Below are positions 31,703 through 41,841 of a DNA stretch of 64,000 nucleotides, in pieces. The DNA is taken from NCBI GenBank assembly GCA_902599045.1, contig CACKEA010000003.1, positions 62,001-126,000 on the forward strand, read 5' to 3'. Both the position numbers and the translations under genes were made by a program. The stretch is from an uncultured Alphaproteobacteria bacterium (GTDB lineage Bacteria; Pseudomonadota; Alphaproteobacteria; HIMB59). Position 1 is the first letter of the stretch, and each line of letters starts with the position of its first letter. The notes under the pieces were generated by a model that was not told where the DNA came from, searched no databases, and was given only the letters and a program-made list of their open reading frames with translations.

Positions 31703-32939
31703 AATTTACTCCTTTGAGATTTAACTCTCTAATTAAAATTTTTGATAAAAACGTTTTAATGTGAGGTTTAATATTTTTTTTTGAAAAATTACATGAAATT
31801 TTAAAGTAATTTTTTTGATTAACTGTAAAAGCAGTAATAAAATAAATTTTGAATTCTTTAGAATTTTTTTGTATTTTTCCCAACTCTCCATTCACTGATT
31901 TAATGATCTTATTCAAATAAGAAGTTTTAAATGAAAACTTATTATTTAATTGATTACTTACTATTTGAAGTATTTTTGATTTAGAAGTATTTAACGCAGA
32001 TATAAAGTATATGTTTAAAGATGAATAGTAATTATGATTTGAAGAAAGATATTTTAAAAACTTTTTTTGATACAGAGGCTTGTTCTCTATTAGATCAATT
32101 TTATTGACTAAGACTAAAAAAGGTTTGTTTCTTTTAGACAAAGATCCTATCAAGGATAAATCTAATCTTGACTCAGAATTAGCATCTAATAAGAGAACTA
32201 ATAGTGATGATTTTTTTATAAAATATTCAGATTGTTCAAGTGAAAGTTTTTCGAAATCAAAATTTTTCCTGTTAGATCTACTCCTGATAAAGCCAGCTGT
32301 ATCAATAAATTCTAAAGTTTGATTTTTATATTTAATGTCCCAGTTAACAGAGTCACGGGTAGTATGAAGATGGGGTGATGTCTTAGATAGAGATATACTC
32401 ATTATTTTATTAAAAAGTGTTGATTTACCTGTATTTTCTTTACCGAAAATAGCTATTGTTTTTTTATTTACAGCATCACTGTTTGAATTTTGTTTTTTAT
32501 TTTCATTGGATAAATATTTTTTTAGTGTTGTTAAGTTGTCTGAATAACTTGTAAAAATTTTAGTAAACAAATTTGATATATAATCTTTCTCATTGATTTT
32601 TTTAAATGAGAAAAGTAAAAGATTAAATTTATTAGAATGTAGTTGTTTACAAATCTTTAAATCTTCGTTAGTGAAAGATGAAGTTAAATATATAAAATTA
32701 ACATTAGCTAAACTAAGTTCTGAAATTTTATTGAGAAGATTAGTAAAGTCACTAAACTTATAAAAACCTGGTGTATCATATATATTATATTCAAAATTTT
32801 CCGATAAAATATTTTTTCTAATTACATCAATTGTAGTATTAGCTTTGGGATTTGATATTGTTTTATGTGTTTTAGAAAAAAGATTAAAAAGATAAGATTT
32901 TCCTTCATTAACTTTACCAATGATAAAATAATTATTCAC
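31686..32939 (-). CDS. der: GTPase Der (divergent)
   Basis: Two G domains: GKVNEGKSYLFN and GKENTGKSTLFN; DTAGF, NKIDL in GD2. Confidence 0.85.
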   Translation of the reverse strand: MNNYFIIGKVNEGKSYLFNLFSKTHKTISNPKANTTIDVIRKNILSENFEYNIYDTPGFYKFSDFTNLLNKISELSLANVNFIYLTSSFTNEDLKICKQLHSNKFNLLLFSFKKINEKDYISNLFTKIFTSYSDNLTTLKKYLSNENKKQNSNSDAVNKKTIAIFGKENTGKSTLFNKIMSISLSKTSPHLHTTRDSVNWDIKYKNQTLEFIDTAGFIRSRSNRKNFDFEKLSLEQSEYFIKKSSLLVLLLDANSESRLDLSLIGSLSKRNKPFLVLVNKIDLIENKPLYQKKFLKYLSSNHNYYSSLNIYFISALNTSKSKILQIVSNQLNNKFSFKTSYLNKIIKSVNGELGKIQKNSKEFKIYFITAFTVNQKNYFKISCNFSKKNIKPHIKTFLSKILIRELNLKGVNFNLIF

Positions 32940-34119
32940 TTAATTTAAAAAGACTTTTGTCATCTTTTAGGTATATGATTTGATCTTCATAATATATTTC
33001 AAGATTGCCTTTAAATTTATTTTTATAAAAACTATCTTCTTTTTTTTCAGTTAGATTGATTTTACTAATGCCTTCTTCTGAAATTAAATGAATATTTCCC
33101 TGAATACTAAAAATTGATATTGGTGTTTTTTTATTATGAATGTATGAGTTAATTATATCCCCTTTATTGGATAATATTTGAATATTATCAGAAGTCATTA
33201 GAATTAAATATCCATCATTAGAAAAAAGGTAACTGAGAATGGTCTCATTGATATCAAGTTCCCAAAGTATGTCTGAGGTGACTGGGTTAAAAACTGAAAT
33301 TTTTCCTGATCGATCTAAGAAATACAAATATTCATTGTGACTAAAAGGGCTATCTACCAGTGTATTAAAAACTCCTAGTGATGAGAGTATGTTTAGGTCC
33401 TCCAATATATAATTGCTGTAATACTCATAATTGTTTTTACTTAAAGTAATTAAAGTACTTGTGTTGAAAAGATAATAAAAGTTTTCTTGGTCTTCAAATA
33501 TATTTGATTTTATAGATATACCTGGTTTAGAAACAAAATTATCTTTTTTTGTTATAGAAAAATCATCTAGCAATATTTCGTAAATATCTCCATAAACACT
33601 GAATATTATTAAACTTTCATCTAATACAATTGGGGTGATGTTAGTATAAAATTCATAGTCAGCAATATTAATTACATTTTGACTATCTATTATAAATAGG
33701 CGAGATCTATTCGTTAATACATAAATTTCACCTCTGTGTCCAAAGATATGAAGAACTTTTTCTTCTTTGTTTAAATTTAATTTGTAATCATAGTTTTTAT
33801 TTTCACTATTTTGATCTATTACATAAATATTTTTGTCTTTACTTAAGATAATTTTACCATTTAAAAAACTAATAACAGAATTTCTATCTGTATTAGTGAT
33901 TTTATCTATTTTTAAATTATCAATTGTAAAAGATGAATTAGCAATGCTAGGAAAAATAATATTACCAAATTCAACTTCTGAATTATAAGTATCATTTTGA
34001 GCATTAGAGAAAATTCCATTGACTTCATTAGTAGGAGTATAATCAGGATCGATTGTACCTAAATATTGATTACAGGAGGATAAGGCTATAAAAAAAAATA
34101 TAAATTTAATTTTTTTCAT
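32932..34119 (-). CDS. bamB: Outer membrane assembly lipoprotein BamB-like (PQQ propeller)
   Basis: Lipobox-like LSSC; repeated propeller blades; next to der. Confidence 0.72.
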   Translation of the reverse strand: MKKIKFIFFFIALSSCNQYLGTIDPDYTPTNEVNGIFSNAQNDTYNSEVEFGNIIFPSIANSSFTIDNLKIDKITNTDRNSVISFLNGKIILSKDKNIYVIDQNSENKNYDYKLNLNKEEKVLHIFGHRGEIYVLTNRSRLFIIDSQNVINIADYEFYTNITPIVLDESLIIFSVYGDIYEILLDDFSITKKDNFVSKPGISIKSNIFEDQENFYYLFNTSTLITLSKNNYEYYSNYILEDLNILSSLGVFNTLVDSPFSHNEYLYFLDRSGKISVFNPVTSDILWELDINETILSYLFSNDGYLILMTSDNIQILSNKGDIINSYIHNKKTPISIFSIQGNIHLISEEGISKINLTEKKEDSFYKNKFKGNLEIYYEDQIIYLKDDKSLFKLSE

Positions 34120-34591
34120 TAGATAATCTATTGATAGCTTTAATAAAGAAATTATTTAAATTATCTCTTTCAGACTCACTAAATTCATAATTATTAATAT
34201 TTAGATTATATAAGTAAATTTTTGCTATCTCATTAAATGTGAAATTATCATCTAAAGACAAAGATTTGATCATATCTTCATCTAAATCTACTAAAGCTTT
34301 TTTTAGTAATAAGATATCTTTGTCAACTTTGTTATATCTGTCTAGGTTTTCAATAGATGTCAATTTTAAATCACTAAAAAAAGAAATGTTTGATTTATCT
34401 AAGCTGGATAAATAATATAATTTTTCATCAATGTTTACATTTTCTTCGTTGTAAAGATCAGCTAAAAAAATATCAAATAATTTCTCATCCTCTTTATTAT
34501 TATTTTGGATTATAAAATATGAGGAAACAACTATTAAAATAGATATAATTCCAATTACTGATAAATTTCTTTTTGTAACTAACTTTTCCAT
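34106..34591 (-). CDS. YfgM-like membrane-anchored protein
   Basis: N-terminal TM (LSVIGIISILIVVSSYFII) then a helical domain, upstream of bamB-der; start at MEKLVTKRN assumed. Confidence 0.5.
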   Translation of the reverse strand: MEKLVTKRNLSVIGIISILIVVSSYFIIQNNNKEDEKLFDIFLADLYNEENVNIDEKLYYLSSLDKSNISFFSDLKLTSIENLDRYNKVDKDILLLKKALVDLDEDMIKSLSLDDNFTFNEIAKIYLYNLNINNYEFSESERDNLNNFFIKAINRLSNEKN

Positions 34592-35127
34592 TTGATTGAA
34601 CATCCCATACTTGGATATTGTTGGCTTGAACAATATCCTTTGGCTATATTTTCTTCAACTGCAGAATAAAGCTCTGGGTTACCCATAGAGGGGTTCTTTC
34701 CGTTAGAGTCTAGTCTGCCTCTATACTTAAGTTTTTTTTCATTATTAAAATAAAAAAACTCGGGTGTGCATTGAGCATCAAATAGTTTCGCTATTGATTG
34801 AGTATGATCAATAATATAGTCAAATTTAAATTTTGCTCTAGATATTTGTTTTAAAAGAAATTTATCGTGGTCTTCTTCATAAGCATTTTGATCATTTGAC
34901 ATGAAGGCTATGGAATTAACATTTATATCTTTAAGTCTTTGGGTTTCACTAGATATTTTATTTTCAATAGATCTGACATAAGGGCAATGGTTACAAATAA
35001 ACATTACTAATAAGCCATTAATATCAAATGAGTCATAAAAAGAGCCTTGATCGCCACTCAAATTTGAAAATTTGAAATTATTTGGCTGCCAATCAAAATT
35101 ACAGCTTGATGAATTTAAAAGTACCAT
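34579..35127 (-). CDS. Thioredoxin-family / AhpC-TSA-like protein
   Basis: MFICNHCPYVRSIE and C-terminal PSMGCSIKW pattern. Confidence 0.8.
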   Translation of the reverse strand: MVLLNSSSCNFDWQPNNFKFSNLSGDQGSFYDSFDINGLLVMFICNHCPYVRSIENKISSETQRLKDINVNSIAFMSNDQNAYEEDHDKFLLKQISRAKFKFDYIIDHTQSIAKLFDAQCTPEFFYFNNEKKLKYRGRLDSNGKNPSMGNPELYSAVEENIAKGYCSSQQYPSMGCSIKWKS

Positions 35128-35142
35128 TTAACATAATATATA

Positions 35143-35469
35143 TTGAAAATTTTAAACATAAATAAAAATTATAACGATACAATTCCAAAAAAAACATTTC
35201 AATATATTCTTAATACTTATTCTTATGGTCTTTCAAAAAATATATGGAGAAATTATTCAATTCAAACCCATGATACTAATTTTAAAAAGACAAAAATAAC
35301 TTTTTATAAGTCCAATTTTTCGTTTCCAATAATTAAAATTGTTTACTCTAAAAAATTTGATAAAGAGATATTTGAAATAAATTATAAAAATAAAAAATTA
35401 AATTTTACTACTCTATCTTCTTTAAATGCTTGGATTAAAAATTACTTTTTTTCTAAACCTAGTATATAA
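35143..35469 (+). CDS. DUF2794-like protein (TTG start)
   Basis: FQYILNTYSYGLSKNIWRNYSIQ resembles the DUF2794 pattern (IL.lYgr.va.geWrDYAI). Confidence 0.55.
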   Translation: MKILNINKNYNDTIPKKTFQYILNTYSYGLSKNIWRNYSIQTHDTNFKKTKITFYKSNFSFPIIKIVYSKKFDKEIFEINYKNKKLNFTTLSSLNAWIKNYFFSKPSI

Positions 35470-36041
35470 ATTTCTTTTGATTTTTTATCAGATGCTGCAG
35501 GCTTAATATACAAAGTTTTACGGAAATGACTTTTTATATATTTAAATAATTTTTCTGTATCTTCTCCTTGAAAATTTTTAACCAAAAAATTTCCACCTTT
35601 ATTTAAATATTTTTCAATTAACTGTGCTGAAAGGATACTTAAATTGTAACTATTAGTTTGATCCAAAAATTGATTGCCGCTTGTATTAGGTGCAATGTCA
35701 GAAATTATTGAGTCGAAAGTATAATTACTTTTTGTGAATAATTTATCTATAGCACTAGTATCTTTTAAATCCATTATGCAAAACGTTAATTCTCCTTCAA
35801 GCTGATGATCAATGGGTAGTAAATCGATTCCAACTATTTTATTTTTTGGGTTTTTTTTTAGAATGTATTGTATCCAGCCCCCTGGAGAACAACCTACATC
35901 TAATATTTTTTTTTTATTATTGAATAAATTATATTTTTTATCTATTTCCTCTAATTTATAATAAGCCCTTGAAATTATATCATTTTTCTTTGCTTTAAGA
36001 TAAAAAGGGTCTTTTTTTCTGGTTTTATACCACTGTTTCAT
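35442..36041 (-). CDS. rlmE: 23S rRNA (uridine2552-2'-O)-methyltransferase
   Basis: SRAYYKLEEIDKKY, LDVGCSPGGWIQY, SDIAPNTSGN. Confidence 0.93.
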   Translation of the reverse strand: MKQWYKTRKKDPFYLKAKKNDIISRAYYKLEEIDKKYNLFNNKKKILDVGCSPGGWIQYILKKNPKNKIVGIDLLPIDHQLEGELTFCIMDLKDTSAIDKLFTKSNYTFDSIISDIAPNTSGNQFLDQTNSYNLSILSAQLIEKYLNKGGNFLVKNFQGEDTEKLFKYIKSHFRKTLYIKPAASDKKSKEIYILGLEKK

Positions 36042-36105
36042 TTAATTTTGCTCATAATCTGATATGTATTCGTCTACATATACTTATTTAGGTTATATAT
36101 ATTTC

Positions 36106-37008
36106 ATGTCATCTTTTTTAAAAAAATTCACATTAATTACTATTTTAACATTTATCTCTACTTTATGTTACTCCTCAGAATGGGGTAGCCAAGAAAAAAC
36201 AGAAGAAAAATTATTCTCTGTTGAGGTTATGGACTCCTCTGCGCAAACAATTAAAGATAGTATTGATTTTAGCTCAACAACCGAAGCTTTTAGAAGAATT
36301 GAAATTAAAAGTGAGGTTATGACAACAATTGAAAAAGTTTTAGTCAAGGCTGGTTCAAAAGTAAACAAAGGGCAACATATTGTTGAATTAGATGATTACA
36401 AAACAAATGCAGATTTATATAAACTAAATCTATTGTCTCAAAGTGAATTTGATAAGTACGCTCTTTTTGCTCCCTTTGGAGGATTGCTTTTAGATGGTCA
36501 TAAAATTGCAGGAGAACTTGTCATGCCAGGTGAAAAGGTCTATGAAATTATTGATCTCAACTCACTAAAGATATTTGGTTATATAAACGAAAATGAAATT
36601 CTTGATGTTTCTTTGGATAATAAAGTAGAAGTAACAATCCTAAATGAAAAAGTAAAAGGAAAAATAGATTATATTTCACCTATCTCTGATCCAGAAACTA
36701 AAACCTTTGAAATTGTTGTTAAAGTTGATAATAAAAACCTTCGTTACAAAGATGGCTTGTCATCAATGATTTCAATAGTAAAAGGAAATGTTCTTGCTCA
36801 TAAAATTTCACCATCAATTTTAGCTTTAGGTGACTCAGGAGAATTAGGTGTTAAAATTATAGACTCCGATGATACAGTTCAATTCAAGGAAGTTAATGTT
36901 ATAGAAGACACCTCTGATTACATGTTGGTTTCTGGATTGAGCCAGAAAGAAAAAATTATAATTGTCGGCCAACAGTATGTGTCTTCAGGAGAAAAAGTTA
37001 GTTATTAA
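36106..37008 (+). CDS. RND efflux periplasmic adaptor (MFP), hairpin-reduced
   Basis: Lipoyl halves VLVKAGSKVNKGQHIVELDDY and YALFAPFGGLLLDG...GELVMPGEKVYEI; followed by RND permease. Confidence 0.85.
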   Translation: MSSFLKKFTLITILTFISTLCYSSEWGSQEKTEEKLFSVEVMDSSAQTIKDSIDFSSTTEAFRRIEIKSEVMTTIEKVLVKAGSKVNKGQHIVELDDYKTNADLYKLNLLSQSEFDKYALFAPFGGLLLDGHKIAGELVMPGEKVYEIIDLNSLKIFGYINENEILDVSLDNKVEVTILNEKVKGKIDYISPISDPETKTFEIVVKVDNKNLRYKDGLSSMISIVKGNVLAHKISPSILALGDSGELGVKIIDSDDTVQFKEVNVIEDTSDYMLVSGLSQKEKIIIVGQQYVSSGEKVSY

Positions 37009-37014
37009 TTATTT

Positions 37015-40000
37015 ATGAGCTTAGTCAACTTAGCTAGTCAATACTATAGAACTACTATTTCAATTTTTCTGTTTGTAATAGTTAGTGGATCTTTGGTTTT
37101 TAATAATATTCCAAAAGAGTCCTCTCCAGACGTCAGTCTTCCTTATATATATGTGTCTCTTGGCTTAACAGGTATTTCCCCTGAAGACTCTGAAAAACTT
37201 TTAATAAAACCAGTTGAAGATGAAGTCTCAAATATCGAAGGGAAAAAAGAAATGACCAGTACTTCCTATCAGGGTGGTGGAAATGTTTTATTGGAGTTTG
37301 ATGCAGGATTTGATCCAGATCAAGCACTTTTAGATACCAGGGAACAAGTTGATAGAGCCAAATCAGATTTACCTGATGATGCAGATGAACCTAAAGTCAG
37401 TGAAGTAAATATAAGTTTATTTCCCATTTTAGTTGTTTCTATTAGCGGCGATATATCTGAATTTTTGTTAAAGAAAATATCTAATGATTTAAAAGATAAA
37501 ATTCAATCATTACCAAATGTCTTAGAAGTAAATATTGGTGGGGAACGAGAAGAACAACTAGATGTAATAATAGATCAGAATAAAATTGAAGCCTATGGTT
37601 TAAATCTAAATGAAATTTTAAATTTTGTTCGATCTAATAACCAAATTGTTTCAGCAGGAAACCTTGATACGGGAGATGGAAGATTTGTTATTAAAATTCC
37701 TGGCCTTTATGAAAGCCTGAATGATGTTTTTAATACACCCATTAAAGTTAATGATAAAAAGACAATTAAGTTTAAAGACATAGCTCAACTCAAGAGAACA
37801 TTTAAAGATCCTGAAAAATTTGCTCGATTAAATAATGAATCTGCATTTACTCTTGAAATTTCTAAAAGAATTGGTGCAAATATTGTGGATACAGTGGATC
37901 AAGTAAAACAATTAGTAGAGGAAGAACAAAAAATTCTACCTTCAAAAATTAATATTACTTTCTCTGGTGATGAATCTGTGAATATCAAAGGAATGTTAAG
38001 TGATCTTCAAAATAATGTAATTTTTTCAATTATACTTGTTATGAGTGTTGTAGTTATTTTTCTTGGTATAAGGTCTAGCTTACTTGTTGGTTTAGCGGTA
38101 CCAGGTTCTTTTTTATCGTCTATTTTAATTCTTTACTCACTTGGATTTACAATCAATATGGTTGTTTTGTTTGGATTAATACTCTCTGTTGGACTTTTAG
38201 TAGATGGCGCAGTGGTTGTTGTTGAATACGCTCAAAGAAAAATACAAGAGGGTATGGGGCTAGCTGAGTCATACATTAAAGCAGCCTCAAGAATGTCACT
38301 TCCCATAATGGCTTCAACGTTTACGACAATTGCAGCTTTTATACCTTTGCTATTTTGGCCAGGAACCACAGGTGGTTTTATGAAATACATCCCAATAACA
38401 GTAATATCTGTATTAGGATCAAGCTTAGCAATGGCCTTAATTGTTATTCCTATTATTGGAACTCAAGCCTATAAAATAAAAAACCTTTTTTTCTTTTTTA
38501 TAATTCCTTTAATTCTATTTGGTGTAATTAACTTTGTTGCATTCAATTTCTTATCGCAATTAAAATTTGATAATTATTTAAATATAGGTGTTAAAGCTAT
38601 AACAACGATCTCAATTGGAGTTATTTTATTTTTTCTATTTAGATACATTAAAAATAAAGGATTTTTTCAGAAAATGATTATTCCTCGATTAAATGCTGAT
38701 GATGAGGACTTAACTGATTTATCTAAAGTTGGTTTTTTTACAAAAATTTATCTTTTTATTTTGAAGCTTTGTATTAACAATCCAATAAAAATACTTTTTC
38801 TATCATTGGTGTTATTAATTGGAATTTATGGCGCTTATGGAAAATATGGAAAAGGAGTTACTTTTTTCCCCTCAGTTGAAGCAGAAAATACTAAAGTAAT
38901 CATCTATGCTACAGGTAATCTTTCAGTCTTAGAAAAAGACCAACTTGTAGCTAAAGTAGAAACAAAGGTTCTAAACTTACAACAAAAAAATAATGAGTTT
39001 GAGTCTGTTTATACTACTTCTGGAAATGTTGAAAATAGGCAAGAAAGTTCCCCTGATATAATTGGTTTTATAGATATAGAATTCAAAGATTGGGATAAAA
39101 GAAGAAAAGCAGATAAGATAATTTCCGAATTAAGAGAAGAAACATCTACAATTCCTGGGATTAAAGTCGAAACTAGAACTTTAAGAGCAGGGCCTCCAAG
39201 AGGCAAACCGATTGAAATAAATTTAACTTCTTTAGACCCTAAAATTACCGTTCAAGAATTGAAAAGAATTGAAAAATATCTCTCTAGCATATCTGGCTTA
39301 AAAGACTTAGAAACGTCCCTCCCTTCACCAAGTATAGAGTATGAACTATACGTTGATAGAGAAGAAGCTGCAAAATATGGTGCCAGTATATCAATCATAG
39401 GCAACACGATAAAACTTCTAACAAGTGGTCTAAAATTAAGTGAATTTAGACCTGATGATAGTGATGAGTCCATACCCATCTATCTTAGATTACCCAAAGA
39501 GCAGAGAACTATTGATCAATTAGATAATATAAAGATACCAACATCTTCAGGTTACGTTCCAATTTCAAATTTTACTAAAATTGAGACAAATCAAGAGACA
39601 GGTAATCTGACAAGGGTTGAACAAAACAGAATTGAAACGATTAAATCAGACGTGACAAGATTTTATCAAACAGATGCATATGTTAGATTAATCAAACATT
39701 GGCTTGGGATAGAAAAGTTTAATATTCCAAATAACTTTGGTTTAGAGATACCTGAATTTAATTCAGCTAATATTGACCCTAGAGTAAAGATAGAATTTAA
39801 GGGCGAAGACGAAAGTCAAAATAAATCCAAGGCTTTTTTGCAAAAAGCGTTTTTGATTGCAGTATTCTTAATGGGCCTAATTCTTTTGACACAATTTAAT
39901 AGTTTTAGTAGCACTTTATTAATTCTATTTGCTGTTATTATGTCAACAGTTGGTGTTGTTTTAGGATTGTTGATTACAAAACAACCTTTTGGAATAGTAA

Positions 40001-40401
40001 TGAGTGGTATTGGCGTAATTTCTTTAGCAGGAATAGTTGTTAACAATAATATAGTTTTAATCGATACCTTTGATCGATTAATAAAAAAAACAAATAATGC
40101 TAAAGATGCTATTCTTATGACAGGCGCTCAAAGATTAAGACCAGTTTTGTTGACAACGACTACAACAGTTTTAGGTTTGCTTCCTATGGCTTTGAAATTA
40201 AATATCGACTTTGTTAATCTTGAATATACCTATAATTCACCAGATACCCAATGGTGGGTAGATTTATCTAGGGCTATCGTTTTTGGTCTTCTTTTTTCTA
40301 CTCTATTAACATTACTAGTAACACCATCTGCATTGATGCTTAAATCAAAATATTTAACTAACTCTTCTAAAAAAAGTAAAAAAGTAAGTAAGCAAGCTTA
40401 A
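37015..40401 (+). CDS. RND efflux transporter permease
   Basis: 1128 aa; GLLVDGAVVVVEYAQRK, multiple TM segments, two large periplasmic loops. Confidence 0.93.
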   Translation: MSLVNLASQYYRTTISIFLFVIVSGSLVFNNIPKESSPDVSLPYIYVSLGLTGISPEDSEKLLIKPVEDEVSNIEGKKEMTSTSYQGGGNVLLEFDAGFDPDQALLDTREQVDRAKSDLPDDADEPKVSEVNISLFPILVVSISGDISEFLLKKISNDLKDKIQSLPNVLEVNIGGEREEQLDVIIDQNKIEAYGLNLNEILNFVRSNNQIVSAGNLDTGDGRFVIKIPGLYESLNDVFNTPIKVNDKKTIKFKDIAQLKRTFKDPEKFARLNNESAFTLEISKRIGANIVDTVDQVKQLVEEEQKILPSKINITFSGDESVNIKGMLSDLQNNVIFSIILVMSVVVIFLGIRSSLLVGLAVPGSFLSSILILYSLGFTINMVVLFGLILSVGLLVDGAVVVVEYAQRKIQEGMGLAESYIKAASRMSLPIMASTFTTIAAFIPLLFWPGTTGGFMKYIPITVISVLGSSLAMALIVIPIIGTQAYKIKNLFFFFIIPLILFGVINFVAFNFLSQLKFDNYLNIGVKAITTISIGVILFFLFRYIKNKGFFQKMIIPRLNADDEDLTDLSKVGFFTKIYLFILKLCINNPIKILFLSLVLLIGIYGAYGKYGKGVTFFPSVEAENTKVIIYATGNLSVLEKDQLVAKVETKVLNLQQKNNEFESVYTTSGNVENRQESSPDIIGFIDIEFKDWDKRRKADKIISELREETSTIPGIKVETRTLRAGPPRGKPIEINLTSLDPKITVQELKRIEKYLSSISGLKDLETSLPSPSIEYELYVDREEAAKYGASISIIGNTIKLLTSGLKLSEFRPDDSDESIPIYLRLPKEQRTIDQLDNIKIPTSSGYVPISNFTKIETNQETGNLTRVEQNRIETIKSDVTRFYQTDAYVRLIKHWLGIEKFNIPNNFGLEIPEFNSANIDPRVKIEFKGEDESQNKSKAFLQKAFLIAVFLMGLILLTQFNSFSSTLLILFAVIMSTVGVVLGLLITKQPFGIVMSGIGVISLAGIVVNNNIVLIDTFDRLIKKTNNAKDAILMTGAQRLRPVLLTTTTTVLGLLPMALKLNIDFVNLEYTYNSPDTQWWVDLSRAIVFGLLFSTLLTLLVTPSALMLKSKYLTNSSKKSKKVSKQA

Positions 40402-41076
40402 TAAGGAAATTAGTAAATATGCAATGGCGACCAAGAGTGTTGTTTGCCAAAAATAACTGATTAAAAATATTAAAACTATTGCAACAGAAATAATCATAAG
40501 CCTAAAATATAATGTTTTAACTTTAAGATTTTTAACAGAAGGTGTAGGAACTCTGCTAATCATCATGATCCCGGCAAAAGTAGTCAATACGGCACAAATT
40601 AAAGGATAGTTAATTGTAAATTGAACTTGATCAATAAAATTTAGGTACAAAGGTATCATTATTACTCCTGCAGCAGCTGGCGAAGGTATTCCATAAAATA
40701 CTTTACTTTGCTCTTTCATATTTTCGATATTGAAACGAGCCAACCTTAAGGCTGCGCAAACTATATAAAATAAACTTATAACCCAACCAATTCTGCCTAA
40801 CTCATGAGTGAAACATAAATTTATTAATAAAGATGGAGCTAATCCAAAGCTAATGAAATCTGATAAAGAATCCAACTCAGCTCCAAATTGTGAGGATTTT
40901 TTTAATTTTCTAGCCATCCATCCATCAAAAAAATCAAAAAAGGCAGCTAGCATTATCATTAAGACAGCAAGTTTCCAGTTAGCTTGAATAGAAAACTTTA
41001 TTGAAGAAATACCTGCAATGAGTGACATTAACGTAATTAAATTAGGTATAAATTTAGTAAGAGGGTGTTCGGCCAT
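40354..41076 (-). CDS. pssA: CDP-diacylglycerol-serine O-phosphatidyltransferase
   Basis: DFFDGWMARKLKKSSQFGAELDSLSD CDP-alcohol motif. Confidence 0.93.
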   Translation of the reverse strand: MAEHPLTKFIPNLITLMSLIAGISSIKFSIQANWKLAVLMIMLAAFFDFFDGWMARKLKKSSQFGAELDSLSDFISFGLAPSLLINLCFTHELGRIGWVISLFYIVCAALRLARFNIENMKEQSKVFYGIPSPAAAGVIMIPLYLNFIDQVQFTINYPLICAVLTTFAGIMMISRVPTPSVKNLKVKTLYFRLMIISVAIVLIFLISYFWQTTLLVAIAYLLISLLSLLTYFFTFFRRVS

Positions 41077-41084
41077 CTAAGTAA

Positions 41085-41747
41085 TTAGATCTTTTTATAT
41101 TCTCTAGATTGTATATTTTTATTATTTTTAAGTTCCCTGGCAATAATAGTTTCACCACCAATACATTGTTGTCCTACATTAACCATTAAGCTATAGGAGT
41201 TTGGAAATTCAATATCAACTCTACTACCAAATTTGATAATCCCATATCTATCGCCTTGATTTACTTTCTCATTTACTTTTAGATAACAGATTATTCTTCT
41301 AGCTATTAAGCCAGCTATTTGAGTAACATATATATTATTAGAACCTGACTTAAGTGTTAGTCTTAATCTTTCATTATCTTCACTAGCTTTATCGAGTGTT
41401 GCATTAATAAATTTACCTTCAATATAATCTATTTTTGTAATTTCTCCTGAGACTGGTAATCTTTGTATGTGCACGTTGAAAACACTAAGAAAGATTGAAA
41501 CTTTAGTATAATTTTTTTTTCCTTCTTTGAATTCAGTAATATTTGTAATTAAGCCATCAGCTGGGCCCACCAAGATATCTTCACCCAAAGGAATAACCCT
41601 TTCAGGGTCCCTAAAAAAATAGAAAGTAAAAATTAATAATATTAAGAAAATTAAAAATAGAGGTTTATAAATAAAATAAAAAAAAATTACCAACAAAAAC
41701 AGTATGATGAGTGCGGCAGAAATCTCTTTGTGAAACCTAAAGTACAT
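41085..41747 (-). CDS. psd: Phosphatidylserine decarboxylase
   Basis: FFRDPER, VHIQRLPVSG, IKFGSRVDIEFP cleavage region. Confidence 0.93.
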   Translation of the reverse strand: MYFRFHKEISAALIILFLLVIFFYFIYKPLFLIFLILLIFTFYFFRDPERVIPLGEDILVGPADGLITNITEFKEGKKNYTKVSIFLSVFNVHIQRLPVSGEITKIDYIEGKFINATLDKASEDNERLRLTLKSGSNNIYVTQIAGLIARRIICYLKVNEKVNQGDRYGIIKFGSRVDIEFPNSYSLMVNVGQQCIGGETIIARELKNNKNIQSREYKKI

Positions 41748-41841
41748 AAGATGGAATTAATATCTGAATTGCATAATTTGATCAATAAAATAGATTTTTT
41801 TTATTAATTTAATCTGTTATACAATCAATATCTCTATATAA

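Noticed and set aside
39009-40046. Minus-strand ORFs within the RND permease (39009-39206, 39252-39479, 39816-40046)
   Set aside because: Antisense shadow ORFs of a well-supported CDS.
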